A stretch of 64,000 nucleotides of DNA, taken from assembly GCA_934364985.1 (NCBI GenBank), contig CAKRMU010000008.1, forward strand, positions 53,302 through 117,301. The letters are read 5' to 3'. Every line of letters starts with the position of its first letter. Positions within the stretch are counted from its first letter, which is position 1. The position numbers were made by a program, and so were the translations under genes. The DNA is from an uncultured Porphyromonas sp. Its GTDB lineage: Bacteria; Bacteroidota; Bacteroidia; Bacteroidales; Porphyromonadaceae. The notes below the pieces were generated by a model that was not told where the DNA came from, searched no databases, and was given only the letters and a program-made list of their open reading frames with translations. Positions 17,487-27,759 of the stretch are shown one piece after another.

Positions 17487-18425
17487 ATGATGAATATCGT
17501 ATATTTCGGTACTCCGGATTTTGCTTCGTACATCCTCAAGTCGTTAGTCGACAAGGGGCATAATATAGTGGGGGTGGTGACTAATAAGGATAAACCTGCT
17601 GGTAGAGGGCATAAGTTGAGACCCTCGAGTGTCAAAGAGGTAGCGATGGAGTGCCTACCTCAGGTGCCTATATTGCAGCCTGAAAAGCTAACGGATGAGG
17701 GGTTTATTAGCGAGTTAAGGGCACTTAATGCCGATCTTTTTATCGTCATTGCCTTTAGGATGTTGCCAAAAACGGTGTGGTCGATGCCGAAATATGGTAC
17801 GTTTAATCTCCACGCTTCGCTTCTCCCTAAGTACCGAGGGGCGGCACCGATCCAGTATGCCATCCTTAATGAGGATAGGGAAACGGGTGTTACGACGTTT
17901 CTACTCAATGACGGCATAGATATGGGGCAGATATTGCTACAGGAGGCTATTGCCATTGCTGCAGATGAGACCGGGGGGTCGCTTCATGATAAGCTAATGC
18001 AGCTTGGAGCTGAGGTAACGCACCGCACGATTAAGGGATTAGCCGATGGCTCGTTGCACCCCAAAGCTCAGCCTGAGATGGGGGATACGTCATATGCACA
18101 TAAGATATTTAAGGAGGATAGAGTGTTGCATTTCACGGAGGAGACTGCCCACATTTTGGCTCTTCGTGTTAGGGCAATGAGTCCTTATCCGGCTGCTATC
18201 GGGATATTAGGGAATGAGGAGGTCAAGGTCTTCTCAGTAGCCGAAGTCCCTTCTTTGGGTAGCAAATTGCCGGGAGAAATAGTCGTAGAGGGGCGACGAA
18301 TGATGGTGCAATGCGTTGAGGGGGCATTGGAGTTATTGGAGGTGCAGTTCCCGAGTAAAAAGCGGACCCACGTTAGTGATTATCTCTTGGGGAATACGCT
18401 TACAGAGGGCATTAGTTTTAGGTAA
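17487..18425 (+). CDS. fmt: Methionyl-tRNA formyltransferase
   Basis: A 312-residue enzyme that formylates initiator Met-tRNA with 10-formyl-tetrahydrofolate. The N-terminal Rossmann domain starts at MNIVYFGTPDFA; the catalytic region NLHASLLPKYRGAAPIQ lies near residues 108-124 with the Asn, His and the SLLPxxRG folate motif, and the following DGIDMGQIL carries the catalytic Asp. The C-terminal tRNA-binding domain spans about 205-312. Two adjacent ATGs (17487, 17490) are both usable. It is probably co-transcribed with the ClC gene. Confidence 0.96.
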   Translation: MMNIVYFGTPDFASYILKSLVDKGHNIVGVVTNKDKPAGRGHKLRPSSVKEVAMECLPQVPILQPEKLTDEGFISELRALNADLFIVIAFRMLPKTVWSMPKYGTFNLHASLLPKYRGAAPIQYAILNEDRETGVTTFLLNDGIDMGQILLQEAIAIAADETGGSLHDKLMQLGAEVTHRTIKGLADGSLHPKAQPEMGDTSYAHKIFKEDRVLHFTEETAHILALRVRAMSPYPAAIGILGNEEVKVFSVAEVPSLGSKLPGEIVVEGRRMMVQCVEGALELLEVQFPSKKRTHVSDYLLGNTLTEGISFR

Positions 18426-18460
18426 GGATTCATTATAATAGGGGTGAGGGTCAAAGTATT

Positions 18461-18835
18461 ATGGGTAAATTATTAGGTAATATTGTATGGTGGATATTTG
18501 GCGGTATAGCTACTGCTCTTGAGTACTATACTGCAGGTTTGATCTTTTGTGTCACCATCATCGGCATACCATTAGGGTTGCAGGCATTCAAAATGGGTAC
18601 CGTTATGCTACTTCCATTCGGGAGTGAGATTTCGTCAGCGTCTAAAAACCCCTTTGGCTTTATCGGGAATGTGCTATGGGCAATATTCGCGGGTCTCTGG
18701 ATCGCCATAACGCACTGGGTTGTGGGGGCTTTACTATGTATCACCATCATAGGTATCCCTTTTGGTCGGAAACACTTCGCATTTGCCAAAGTGGCACTCT
18801 CTCCTTTTGGAAGAGAGATTAATATAAACCTTTGA
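18461..18835 (+). CDS. YccF-domain inner membrane protein
   Basis: A 124-residue membrane protein of the YccF family, with two copies of a hydrophobic segment ending in TIIGIPLG and TIIGIPFG (residues about 20-45 and 75-100), each followed by a short loop and the phrase LLPFGSEI or LSPFGREI. This internal duplication is the hallmark of the family. Function is unknown. It lies 35 bases after fmt and six before murI, so it is likely part of the same operon. Confidence 0.87.
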   Translation: MGKLLGNIVWWIFGGIATALEYYTAGLIFCVTIIGIPLGLQAFKMGTVMLLPFGSEISSASKNPFGFIGNVLWAIFAGLWIAITHWVVGALLCITIIGIPFGRKHFAFAKVALSPFGREININL

Positions 18836-18841
18836 TAAGTA

Positions 18842-19693
18842 ATGCCTAATCAGGTAGCACCAATCGGCGTATTCGACTCTGGTTATGGGGGGCTTACGGT
18901 ATTGAGAGACTTGCAAACCTTGCTCCCCGAATACGACTATCTCTACCTTGGGGATAATGCACGAGCTCCGTATGGGTCGCACTCTTTTCAGCTTATTTAT
19001 CAGTATACTAAAGAGGGTGTGCGATACTTATTTGAGCAGGGATGTCCGCTCGTTATCCTTGCGTGTAACACCGCTTCGGCACGTGCCCTTAGGCAGTTGC
19101 AGATGTGTGATCTCGCGAATAGTGCTGATCCTACCCGAAGGATTCTTGGGGTGATTCGCCCTACCGTCGAATACTTAGGACAACTATCCGAGGATGCCCT
19201 TACGGAGGTCGGTTTGGTCGCTACCGAAGCTACCGTTGCCAGTAACTCGTATGGCATCGAAGTGAATAAGTATGCTCCTCAAGTCCGATTGACTCAAAAG
19301 GCGACACCCATATGGGCCGCTCTGGTGGAGCATGGGGAGATCGATGACAATGAGGGGGTGCAATACTTTGTGCATAGAGACCTCTCGGAGCTCCTTAATA
19401 GGGTGCCTCAGATGGAGGCATTGGTATTGGCTTGCACGCATTATCCTCTACTTCTTCCTCGCATTAAGCAAGTGTTGCCTGATGCGATCCGTGTGATAAC
19501 TCAGGGCGGTATCGTGGCTCAGTCATTGCGGGATTACTTAGAGCGACACCCGGAGATGCAATGTCGCTTGACGCAAGGAAATACTACGAGGTATTGTACG
19601 ACCGAAGACGAAACCCGATTTGCCACTATGGCAGATTTCTTTATGCCTGATACCATCACCACGGAGAGGGTACGTCACGTCACGCTTATTTAG
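18842..19693 (+). CDS. murI: Glutamate racemase
   Basis: A 283-residue racemase that supplies D-glutamate for peptidoglycan. The opening IGVFDSGYGGLTVL holds the conserved Asp and Ser; the two catalytic cysteines lie in ILACNTASA (near residue 77) and LACTHYPLL (near residue 199). The length is usual. It closes the tsaC-clc-fmt-yccF-murI run. Confidence 0.96.
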   Translation: MPNQVAPIGVFDSGYGGLTVLRDLQTLLPEYDYLYLGDNARAPYGSHSFQLIYQYTKEGVRYLFEQGCPLVILACNTASARALRQLQMCDLANSADPTRRILGVIRPTVEYLGQLSEDALTEVGLVATEATVASNSYGIEVNKYAPQVRLTQKATPIWAALVEHGEIDDNEGVQYFVHRDLSELLNRVPQMEALVLACTHYPLLLPRIKQVLPDAIRVITQGGIVAQSLRDYLERHPEMQCRLTQGNTTRYCTTEDETRFATMADFFMPDTITTERVRHVTLI

Positions 19694-19707
19694 GATCCTC
19701 CTCTCCG

Positions 19708-19799
19708 GGGATATACGGAATACGCTATAGGAAATACCTGGTATTTGTCTTGCTGTATTCCGTATATTTGCCTTGACGAATACTATGTATCCGCTTATC
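19708..19799. repeat. 23-bp palindromic repeat array, copy 4 (4 units)
   Basis: Units start at 19708, 19731, 19754 and 19777. This is one of the more diverged copies (unit 1 core GGATATACGGAATAC) but it keeps A at position 4 and AT at 13-14 in each unit. It starts 15 bp after the murI stop and lies 187 bp upstream of the T18 tract, in the gap before the polysaccharide locus. Confidence 0.85.
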
Positions 19800-19985
19800 T
19801 GTTTGGCAATTAGGGATTTAGTTAGTTGTGTTCACGAGACAAATTAAGAAAATGTTTTAGCCCTTTTCATTGCCCCTTTGCCTATATTGTTTGCGTATTA
19901 CTTGTTGCAATATTATCACAATTAGTGTTAATAGCATTCGTTGAAATATACTATATATTATATTTATTAGAGATCGGTGCGACTG

Positions 19986-20003
19986 TTTTTTTTTTTTTTT
20001 TTT
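19986..20003 (+). repeat. Homopolymeric T18 tract
   Basis: A run of 18 T lies 175 bp before the first polysaccharide gene and 30 bp before a TATCTTTG promoter box. It is by far the longest single-base run in the window. Runs of this length are prone to length change during replication. Confidence 0.9.
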
Positions 20004-20033
20004 GAATATGATCACAGTATCTCTATAATTTAG

Positions 20034-20131
20034 TATCTTTGCTCGCTAAGGTATTAACGCCGAAAAGGGCAGATTATTAGCTTTTTTTCCAAGATGGAAT
20101 GGGGGTAATTACTGTTATTATGGTACCTTTG
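20034..20131 (+). promoter_or_regulatory. Two candidate -7 elements of the polysaccharide locus
   Basis: TATCTTTG at 20034-20041 and TACCTTTG at 20124-20131 both match TAnnTTTG. Neither has TTTG at the usual distance. For the upstream one, the -33 region would fall just downstream of the T18 tract. Confidence 0.5.
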
Positions 20132-20177
20132 TTGTGTTAGTTTCCTTACATATTGATTTATAGATGTAGAGAGAGCT

Positions 20178-22142
20178 ATGACTAATGCTATTAGTGGAGT
20201 AAAGGATATAGATAGGAGGGGGAGAAGGAGGCAGGCTCCCAAGAAGGTTGTCAATAGGTACCTGATACTATGTGTTGACGTTATCGTTGGTATTTTTGCC
20301 GGGGTCATCTCATATTATTTGCTATCGCAGTTTCCCGCATTAGAGATACCCTATGTTGAGATTTTGCCCTATTTAGGGGCTTTGTCAGGGCTATTAGGTA
20401 CACTCATCTCCTCGCTCGCATTTAAGACCTATCGTAAACTCCTTAGGTACGAGTTGTTTGCCATTGGGATGCGGGTTTTGGCAATGTTTGTTCTCAACGT
20501 CTTGATATTTGCTGTTGCTCTTTACGCAAGTACAGAGCTTCTTAGCGATGACTTCCCTCCGAGCTTAATCTTGCTTGTGACCATCAATTACAGCCTTGTT
20601 TTCTTTGTTACTTATACTACATATAGAGCCGTAGCCATAATGGTGGCACGAAGGCTTTGGAATGTAGATAAGCCTTTAGAGAAAAAAGAGCGGGTGCTTA
20701 TCTTTGATGTGTCGGATGATAGCAGCAAGCTCGTTAATCTATTTAGCCAAAGTCAGAAGTACGATTTAGTGGGCTTCTGTGAGAAAGGTGATTGGAGAAG
20801 TATTGCCACAGTCGGCGATTATCCTATCTTTAGAGTAGAGCATAGTGATGAGCTTAAAGAGGTAGTTCAGAAACATAAGATTGACGCTATCATCTTTACG
20901 CATAAGAGTGATTTATTGAGGGAGAGAGGGGCTTTTGTACACGAGTGTTCGGCACTTGGTATAAAGACGCTTTTGGCTCCAGAGATTGGCGAAAAGACGC
21001 CACTCTCTATCGCTATGGAGAGTGTGCAAAATATCAATCTTGAGGATCTACTGGAGCGGGAGGTGATTCGCCATGAGGAAGCTAAGGTCAAGGCGATGTA
21101 CCGAGGTAAGGTGGTGATGGTGACGGGTGCGGCAGGCAGTATTGGTTCGGAGCTTGTACAGCAGATAGCACAATTGGGTGTAAAGCAATTGCTCCTTTTG
21201 GATATCGCTGAGACGCCACTCCATAATATACGCTTGAAGCTTAATGAAAAGTTTTCTGACCTTAACTTTGTTCCCATTTTGGGAGATGTAAGGAGCCAAA
21301 AACGATTGAATGCCATCTTTAATAGATATCGCCCCCAAATCGTTCTCCACGCCGCCGCCTATAAGCACGTGCCACTTCTTGAGGAGAATCCTTGCGAAGG
21401 AGTGATGGCTAACGTGCAAGGATCAAAGAACGTTGCCGACTTTTGTCTGAAGTACGACGTGGAGCGTATGGTGATGGTCTCGACCGATAAGGCAGTTAAC
21501 CCAACCAATGTATTGGGAGCCAGTAAGCGGGCGGCAGAGATATATGTGCAAGCCCTTGGTAAAGCTGTCGAGGAGGGAAAGGTCGAAGGCAAGACAATGT
21601 TTATTACGACCCGTTTTGGTAACGTCCTCGGTTCGCAAGGCTCCGTTATCCCACTCTTTAGAGACCAAATTGCTAAAGGAGGGCCGATAACTGTGACTCA
21701 CCCTGACATTAATCGTTACTTTATGAGTATCCATGAGGCTTGCTCGTTGGTACTCGAAGCGTCCTCTGTCGCTGAGAGTACTACTATTTTCGTTTTTGAT
21801 ATGGGCGAGCCTCATAAGATAGTTCATCTGGCAGAGAATATGATTAATCTCGCGGGTCTGGAACCATATAAAGACATTAAGATCGTCTTTACAGGCTTGA
21901 GACCGGGAGAGAAACTATACGAAGAGAAGCTGGCGGATGGCGAAAACACCATACCGACAAATGTGCCAAAGATACACATAGCCAAGGTGAGAGAGCATAA
22001 CTATGCCGACCTTTACGATACCTACGAAGCACTACGCGATAAAGCTCGTTTTGTAGATGTTGAGGGATGCGTTCGGCTCCTTAAAGACCTCATCCCCGAG
22101 TATACCCCGGCCCCCAACTCCCCTTTCGCCCACTTGGATTAG
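20178..22142 (+). CDS. Membrane-bound nucleotide-sugar 4,6-dehydratase (WbpM/PglF/FlaA1 family)
   Basis: A 654-residue protein. Four membrane helices occupy about residues 25-160, a nucleotide-binding-like domain covers 170-290, and an SDR dehydratase domain begins at VTGAAGSIGSEL near residue 315. The motif VSTDKAVNPTNVLGASKR (about 434-451) is characteristic of WbpM/PglF enzymes, in which the usual catalytic Tyr is replaced. These enzymes convert UDP-GlcNAc to the 4-keto-6-deoxy sugar that starts routes to bacillosamine, QuiNAc or FucNAc. It is the first gene of the polysaccharide locus. The aminotransferase at 31918 could act on its product. Confidence 0.92.
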   Translation: MTNAISGVKDIDRRGRRRQAPKKVVNRYLILCVDVIVGIFAGVISYYLLSQFPALEIPYVEILPYLGALSGLLGTLISSLAFKTYRKLLRYELFAIGMRVLAMFVLNVLIFAVALYASTELLSDDFPPSLILLVTINYSLVFFVTYTTYRAVAIMVARRLWNVDKPLEKKERVLIFDVSDDSSKLVNLFSQSQKYDLVGFCEKGDWRSIATVGDYPIFRVEHSDELKEVVQKHKIDAIIFTHKSDLLRERGAFVHECSALGIKTLLAPEIGEKTPLSIAMESVQNINLEDLLEREVIRHEEAKVKAMYRGKVVMVTGAAGSIGSELVQQIAQLGVKQLLLLDIAETPLHNIRLKLNEKFSDLNFVPILGDVRSQKRLNAIFNRYRPQIVLHAAAYKHVPLLEENPCEGVMANVQGSKNVADFCLKYDVERMVMVSTDKAVNPTNVLGASKRAAEIYVQALGKAVEEGKVEGKTMFITTRFGNVLGSQGSVIPLFRDQIAKGGPITVTHPDINRYFMSIHEACSLVLEASSVAESTTIFVFDMGEPHKIVHLAENMINLAGLEPYKDIKIVFTGLRPGEKLYEEKLADGENTIPTNVPKIHIAKVREHNYADLYDTYEALRDKARFVDVEGCVRLLKDLIPEYTPAPNSPFAHLD

Positions 22143-22322
22143 GATAATTATGGAGTGGATGAGTGGAGAATGATGAGCAGAGAGAGAGTAAATTTAAACG
22201 TAGAAATACCAATCTCTAATGTGTCTTCATTATTCATAACATCTTATATTACAATGTCATAATGGTGATTTATTTCGATCCGTAATACTTTTTTCATCTG
22301 ATATTTAACATCAATACGCTAT

Positions 22323-23291
22323 ATGAAATTATTAATTACAGGAGGAGCTGGTTTCATAGGATCTAACTTGACCGAATACTTTTTGTCAAAAGGGTATGAG
22401 GTGTGTGTATTAGATAACTTCTCTACAGGACATATTCAAAACCTCCTTCCGTTCTTTGACAAATATCCTGATAGTTTCAGGCTTGAAGTAGGTGATATCC
22501 GCAATATTGACACATGCCTGAGAGTTTGCGAGGGAATAGATTATATTCTCCATGAAGCCGCTTTGGGATCCGTGCCAAGATCTATCAAGGATCCTATAAC
22601 AACTAATGCTGTTAACATTGGAGGTTATCTCAATATGCTTGTAGCGGCAAGGGATGCCGGGGTCAAAAGATTTGTTTACGCGGCAAGTTCGTCTACCTAT
22701 GGGGATTCTCCAACACTACCAAAGGTTGAGGATAAAATAGGTAGACCACTAAGTCCCTATGCCATTACAAAATATGTTGATGAGTTGTATGCAGATGTCT
22801 TTGCCCGTACCTATGGGATGGAATGTATTGGTTTAAGGTACTTTAATGTATTTGGTCGTCGACAAGATCCTAATGGTGCGTATGCTGCCGTAATACCTCT
22901 TTTCGTTAAGAAATTGATGGCACATGAAGCACCTGTAATTAATGGTGATGGGACCTATAGCCGTGATTTTACCTATATTGACAATGTTATTCAAATGAAT
23001 GAATTGGCTCTGACTACGACCAACCCTGAAGCAGTCAACCAAGTCTATAATACTGCATTTGGAGAGCGAACTACACTTAACGACCTTGTAGCAGGTCTTA
23101 AAGATAATTTGTCTATCTTTGACCCGGAGATCGCTAATATTGAAGCAATACATGGTCCTAATAGAGTAGGCGATATTCCCCACTCTCTTGCATGTGTTGA
23201 TAAGGCTAAAAACCTATTAGGGTACGAACCTAAATTCTCAATGAAGCAAGGGCTTAAGGAGTGTTGCAAGTGGTATTGGGAACATTTATGA
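22323..23291 (+). CDS. UDP-N-acetylglucosamine 4-epimerase, WbpP-like
   Basis: A 322-residue SDR epimerase with the NAD motif GGAGFIGS (residues 7-14), the catalytic SSS-TYG segment near 125 and SPYAITK with Tyr and Lys near 146-150. The wording ALGSVPRSI and DNFSTG follows the WbpP/TviC group, which interconverts UDP-GlcNAc and UDP-GalNAc (or their uronic acids). The next gene is a dehydrogenase of the WbpO/TviB group, so together they probably supply UDP-GalNAcA or UDP-GlcNAcA. The upstream gap of 180 bp has no clear promoter. Confidence 0.88.
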   Translation: MKLLITGGAGFIGSNLTEYFLSKGYEVCVLDNFSTGHIQNLLPFFDKYPDSFRLEVGDIRNIDTCLRVCEGIDYILHEAALGSVPRSIKDPITTNAVNIGGYLNMLVAARDAGVKRFVYAASSSTYGDSPTLPKVEDKIGRPLSPYAITKYVDELYADVFARTYGMECIGLRYFNVFGRRQDPNGAYAAVIPLFVKKLMAHEAPVINGDGTYSRDFTYIDNVIQMNELALTTTNPEAVNQVYNTAFGERTTLNDLVAGLKDNLSIFDPEIANIEAIHGPNRVGDIPHSLACVDKAKNLLGYEPKFSMKQGLKECCKWYWEHL

Positions 23292-23339
23292 TCAATATTT
23301 ATTTTAATACAATCATAGATTGATTATTATAGATTTATT

Positions 23340-24620
23340 ATGAAGAGAAGTTTATCAGAAACAAAAATAGCTGTTATTGGTCTTGGGTATGTAGGTCTAC
23401 CATTGGCAAGGCTCTTTAGTACTAAATTTAAAACAGTGGGATTTGATCTTAATGAGGGACGCTGTAAGGAGCTGATGAGGGGTATAGATTCTACTTTGGA
23501 GGTTGATAATGTGATTTTAAAGGAAGCAATTGATGACCACGATCTTATATGTACAAATGATATTAATGCTATAAGAGATTGCAACTTCTACGTTGTAGCA
23601 GTGCCTACTCCTGTCGATGAAAATCACAACCCGGATCTATCTCCTCTAATAGGAGCAAGCACAACAGTGGGGAAAGTGATCTCAAAAGGAGATGTGGTGG
23701 TCTATGAAAGTACGGTATATCCTGGTGTTACTGAAGACAATTGTTTGCCTGTAGTGGAAAAGGTTTCAGGCTTAAAATTTAATCAGGACTTTTTTGCCGG
23801 ATATAGTCCTGAGCGTATTAATCCGGGTGATAAAGTACATACCGTTGAGCATATCAAGAAAGTTACTTCAGGATCTACCCCGGAGGTGGGTGAGTACGTG
23901 AATAGCGTCTACAGCTCAGTGATAACTGCAGGGACCCACTTGGCTCCATCCATAAAAGTTGCTGAGGCCGCTAAAGTGATTGAGAACTCTCAACGTGACA
24001 TCAATATTGCTTTTGTCAATGAGTTGGCAAAGATTTTTAATCGTATGGGTATTGATACACAAGATGTATTAGAAGCTGCAGGAACTAAATGGAATTTCCT
24101 CTCATTTAAGCCCGGTTTAGTTGGTGGGCATTGTATCGGTGTAGATCCATATTATCTTGCTCAGTGTGCACAACGTTACGGATATAATCCCGAGATTATC
24201 CTTTCTGGGAGGCGAATGAATGATGGAATGGGTGAATACGTGGCTGAACAAGTAGTTAAGTTAATGCTAAAGAAGGGGATTAAAGTATTGGATTCAAAAA
24301 TATTGATACTTGGCTTCACTTTTAAGGAGAATTGCCCCGATGTACGCAATACCAAAGTGATAGACATTTACAATACATTGATTGATTACAATACTAATGT
24401 GAGCATCTATGATCCATGGGCTAATCCGGCTATTGCTAAGCGTGAATATGGTGTAGATATCAGCACCAAGAGTCCTCAAGAGAAATATGATGCCATTATC
24501 CTTGCAGTTGCTCATAACCAATTCAAAGAGCTTGACATAAAGAGAATGCAAAATGATAAGTGTATTGTTTTTGATGTAAAAGGCAATTTGGATAGAGAAT
24601 TAATTAATGGTAGACTTTAA
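23340..24620 (+). CDS. UDP-N-acetyl-hexosamine 6-dehydrogenase, WbpO/TviB-like
   Basis: A 426-residue nucleotide-sugar dehydrogenase that oxidises C6 of a UDP-sugar to a carboxylate with two NAD. The NAD motif [10 protein letters not shown] lies near residues 14-23; the catalytic cysteine is in [15 protein letters not shown] near residue 262. The [11 protein letters not shown] wording marks the UDP-GalNAc/UDP-ManNAc class, distinct from the UDP-glucose enzyme at the end of the locus. It partners the preceding epimerase. Its end overlaps the next start by 14 bases. Confidence 0.9.
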   Translation: MKRSLSETKIAVIGLGYVGLPLARLFSTKFKTVGFDLNEGRCKELMRGIDSTLEVDNVILKEAIDDHDLICTNDINAIRDCNFYVVAVPTPVDENHNPDLSPLIGASTTVGKVISKGDVVVYESTVYPGVTEDNCLPVVEKVSGLKFNQDFFAGYSPERINPGDKVHTVEHIKKVTSGSTPEVGEYVNSVYSSVITAGTHLAPSIKVAEAAKVIENSQRDINIAFVNELAKIFNRMGIDTQDVLEAAGTKWNFLSFKPGLVGGHCIGVDPYYLAQCAQRYGYNPEIILSGRRMNDGMGEYVAEQVVKLMLKKGIKVLDSKILILGFTFKENCPDVRNTKVIDIYNTLIDYNTNVSIYDPWANPAIAKREYGVDISTKSPQEKYDAIILAVAHNQFKELDIKRMQNDKCIVFDVKGNLDRELINGRL

Positions 24621-25236
24621 GCTTATGTTAAGACAATTAGCTCGTAGAATATATCACTCTTATCTGAGGAAAGTAAAATTTAGAAATAAGTATACATCAA
24701 ATGGGAGGGTTGACTTTTCCAATTCCTCAGATATTTCTCTATCACATGGGTCTGCAAAGGAAAACATTATACTTGATGATGAGTGTAGAATGTATGGACA
24801 TTTAATTACTCAAAATGGTGGAACCATCATCATGCACGGCAGATCAAAGATCGGTTTCGGTTCGAAAATAATGTGTTCGAATAGAGTAGAAATAGGTGAA
24901 AATACAGGAATAGCTGAAAATACTAAAATAGTTGACAATAATAATCATCCGGTACATCCTAAAGATAGAGAAATAATGAGGAAGTCCCCTTATAATTCTC
25001 CGTTGAGGTCTTGGAAGTATTCGGACTCTGCCCCAATTGTCATAGGTAAAAATGTATGGATAGGTAGCGATGTTAGAATTTGTAAGGGTGTTACAATAGG
25101 TGATGGCTCTGTAATTGCTGCGAATTCGGTGGTTACTAAATCATGCCCTCCCAATTGCATTATGGGAGGTAATCCGGCAAAGATCCTAAGAGAAAATATA
25201 GATTTAGTGACACACAGATATTTTAAAGATGCTTAA
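24607..25236 (+). CDS. Left-handed beta-helix O-acetyltransferase
   Basis: A 209-residue hexapeptide-repeat transferase of the LacA/NodL/maltose acetyltransferase type. The repeats run from about residue 70 to 190, with [12 protein letters not shown] carrying the catalytic His and [31 protein letters not shown] forming the final coils. It most likely O-acetylates a sugar of the polysaccharide. The ATG at 24607 lies inside the previous gene; the ATG at 24625, just after that gene's stop, is an alternative. From here to about 30.9 kb the DNA is visibly richer in A and T than its surroundings. Confidence 0.85.
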   Translation: MVDFKLMLRQLARRIYHSYLRKVKFRNKYTSNGRVDFSNSSDISLSHGSAKENIILDDECRMYGHLITQNGGTIIMHGRSKIGFGSKIMCSNRVEIGENTGIAENTKIVDNNNHPVHPKDREIMRKSPYNSPLRSWKYSDSAPIVIGKNVWIGSDVRICKGVTIGDGSVIAANSVVTKSCPPNCIMGGNPAKILRENIDLVTHRYFKDA

Positions 25237-26479
25237 AGATTTCTCTTTCGTTACCCTCGGAGGAATTATTAGCACAATTGCTACCTTTGCTTTAACGGTA
25301 GTATTAACTCATCTATTATCTGTCCCAGAATATGGAATTATTGCAAGATGGTTGACAGATATAGGTTATGTGAGTATCTTTTTCACATTGGGTCTAAATA
25401 GCTCAATGATTTTTTTTACCAGACAAAACATTAGTATTTCATCAAGTGTAAGCATAAATATAATTTGCTATACTGTAATGCTATTAATTTGGATTATAGG
25501 AGCTACAGTATTGAAGACCTTTTCCGTTTATGTAGTATGTTTGGGATTAACCGTTTATTCCTTTTCTATAAATGAGATAGCGAGAGCGAAATTTCAATTT
25601 GACGAGAAATTTCATTTGTTTAATTTCCTGGTTGTATTTAGACCTTTATTTTTGCTATTGGTCTTTGCTTTGCTACTATTGAAATTAGATCAAATTATCT
25701 CTGATAAAGCCATAGTTTATTATACAATTGTGATGGCTTTTTCATCAGTATTATTTTCTTCTATTTATTTTATTAAGGGAGGTCAACTTAAGCCTATTCC
25801 CAAAGGGTTTCCGGTAAAAGAATATATTGCTTATGGGTCTAAAAGCATTTTAAATCGTCTTCTTTCATTAACGTTGTATGCTATTAGTATATACATGGTT
25901 TCTTGGAAAGGTAATCCTGAGTATGTTGCTTACTTCTTTGTTGCGAATTCGATCTCCAAGGTTGCATGGGTGATACCTGATTCGGCCGGAAATATTTTGT
26001 ATCCTCAATTTATTAAGGCAGACGACGATGAAAGAAAGGATAGAGCCCTTAAAAATATGTATTCATATGCACAACTTGTCTTTTTACTAAACATACTAAT
26101 ATTAGTTGTTTTTGTACTTTTAGGCAGTTGGGTAATAGGATTGTTATATGAAGAATCGTACCACGAAGCATTTTTACCTACGATTATTTTATTGGTTGGT
26201 AATCAGGGGATGGTGTATTATAAGTTATTCAGTAGATGGCATGCATCTCAAAATAATTGGAAATACATTTATATAGCTACTGTTTTTGGTGTACTCGTAA
26301 ATGTTGTGTTAAACTTTTTTCTCATTCCCAAAATGGGTATTATGGGTGCCGCTATTGCTACAGGTTGTTCTTTTTGGATCTGTGGAATTATTATTAGTCG
26401 TCCCATATCAGGAGCTTTCGGAGCCTTTTTAAATGTATATAGTTTATTCAAAAATAGATGTCGAGTAATAAACAAATAA
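25229..26479 (+). CDS. Polysaccharide unit flippase, Wzx-like
   Basis: A 416-residue integral membrane protein with about 12 hydrophobic segments and the general pattern of the polysaccharide transporter (MOP) family, including an amino-terminal segment with a hydroxyl-rich helix and GIIARWLTDIGYVSIFFTLGLNSSM style loops. It would move lipid-linked repeat units from the cytosolic to the periplasmic face. It overlaps both neighbours by 8 and 22 bases. Assignment rests on topology and locus context, as Wzx proteins share little sequence. Confidence 0.82.
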   Translation: MLKDFSFVTLGGIISTIATFALTVVLTHLLSVPEYGIIARWLTDIGYVSIFFTLGLNSSMIFFTRQNISISSSVSINIICYTVMLLIWIIGATVLKTFSVYVVCLGLTVYSFSINEIARAKFQFDEKFHLFNFLVVFRPLFLLLVFALLLLKLDQIISDKAIVYYTIVMAFSSVLFSSIYFIKGGQLKPIPKGFPVKEYIAYGSKSILNRLLSLTLYAISIYMVSWKGNPEYVAYFFVANSISKVAWVIPDSAGNILYPQFIKADDDERKDRALKNMYSYAQLVFLLNILILVVFVLLGSWVIGLLYEESYHEAFLPTIILLVGNQGMVYYKLFSRWHASQNNWKYIYIATVFGVLVNVVLNFFLIPKMGIMGAAIATGCSFWICGIIISRPISGAFGAFLNVYSLFKNRCRVINK

Positions 26480-27705
26480 GTCGTGTGATGCATTCCGATA
26501 ACCGGCAATGTGTTTTTTCGTTCTTCCTAATTGCTACAAGTATAGCGATAGGAGTAGGTCCATTATATTTATTATTTGTATCTCCTGATAGTATATTAGA
26601 GACAGGACGATTACAAATTGATAGCTTTATAGCTCCTATTTTCATTGTAGGGCTTTTTGTCATATCAATCTTATACCATAGGTTAGGATCGTATATTTAT
26701 ACGTCAATTAAACAGTTTATTCCACTCTTGCTTTTATGGTTATTACTTTTGTTTTCTTCCGTCCTTTATTCGAGAAATGGGGCAAATGTATCATTTAATA
26801 TTCCCTTTTTAGGTGCCATATTTTTTTATATTACATGTAAAGGTTCTATGGAGGATTATCCACAGACGGTAAAAGCATCTCTCAAAGCATATGTTTATAC
26901 CTGCGGAATAGTATCACTCATATATTTATTACTTATTGGTTCCCCTTTTACATTGGTTTCAAAGGGAAGGTATTTCTTTTTAGGCGAGAATCCAAATTCA
27001 TATAGTACGAGAATGGCAGTTAGTATTATTTGTGCCATATTTTTTTTAGAAGGGAATAATCTAAAGCAGAAAATTATTTTGGGGACTTTAATTTTATCTC
27101 AGTCAATTGTAATATTCCTTTCAGGTTCAAGGGGAGCGGTATTTATGTTGGTAATAGGAGTAGTAGTATATTTGTTTTCGTCTTTTAAAGGAGGGCAGAA
27201 GCTTCGAATTAATTTCTTATTGCCAATAGGATTAATTCTTATGGTCGGGATGATTCTTTTCGGTAGTTTAGATTTTGGAGAGGCGTCAATGGGAGCGAGG
27301 CTATTAGGCTTTTTTGAATCAAATGATACCGGGGGAAGAATTGAGCTTTGGAAAGATAGTTATGCTATTTTTTCTGATAATCCATTTATCGGAGTAGGAT
27401 CTGAAGGATTTATTAGGGAAATGCAATTGAGGTTTGGTGAGAATCGAGACGCACACAATCTTTTCTTGTATCTTTTAACTACAGGAGGAATAATAGGTTT
27501 TTTACTCTTTCTTTACTTCTTACTTCCAATAACATTCAAAGCGATCAATCAAGTCAAAGTACAGGCATACAGTATAACGCTTATTATTTTGATGTATTTT
27601 GTCGCATTTAAATCTGGTGGGGTTTTGTCTTATTCCTTGTTATGGTATACGTTAGCTATTGCATCAGCTTTACTTAATAACAGGAAAAAAGTCTCCATTG
27701 AATAA
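26458..27705 (+). CDS. O-antigen polymerase/ligase family membrane protein, Wzy-like
   Basis: A 415-residue protein with about 10-11 membrane helices and a large periplasmic loop near residues 270-340. The loop contains LWKDSYAIFSDNPFIGVGSEGF and DAHNLFLYLLTTGG, where the D-x-H-N-x-F segment is typical of the O-antigen ligase domain (PF04932). Next to a Wzx flippase, the polymerase Wzy is the more likely role; ligase (WaaL) cannot be excluded since the same domain serves both. Confidence 0.83.
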   Translation: MSSNKQISRVMHSDNRQCVFSFFLIATSIAIGVGPLYLLFVSPDSILETGRLQIDSFIAPIFIVGLFVISILYHRLGSYIYTSIKQFIPLLLLWLLLLFSSVLYSRNGANVSFNIPFLGAIFFYITCKGSMEDYPQTVKASLKAYVYTCGIVSLIYLLLIGSPFTLVSKGRYFFLGENPNSYSTRMAVSIICAIFFLEGNNLKQKIILGTLILSQSIVIFLSGSRGAVFMLVIGVVVYLFSSFKGGQKLRINFLLPIGLILMVGMILFGSLDFGEASMGARLLGFFESNDTGGRIELWKDSYAIFSDNPFIGVGSEGFIREMQLRFGENRDAHNLFLYLLTTGGIIGFLLFLYFLLPITFKAINQVKVQAYSITLIILMYFVAFKSGGVLSYSLLWYTLAIASALLNNRKKVSIE

Positions 27706-27759
27706 ATTGGTTGATTTATTCTCATGGTTTTTGTATAGTTAAATTTTAATGAGTAATAT

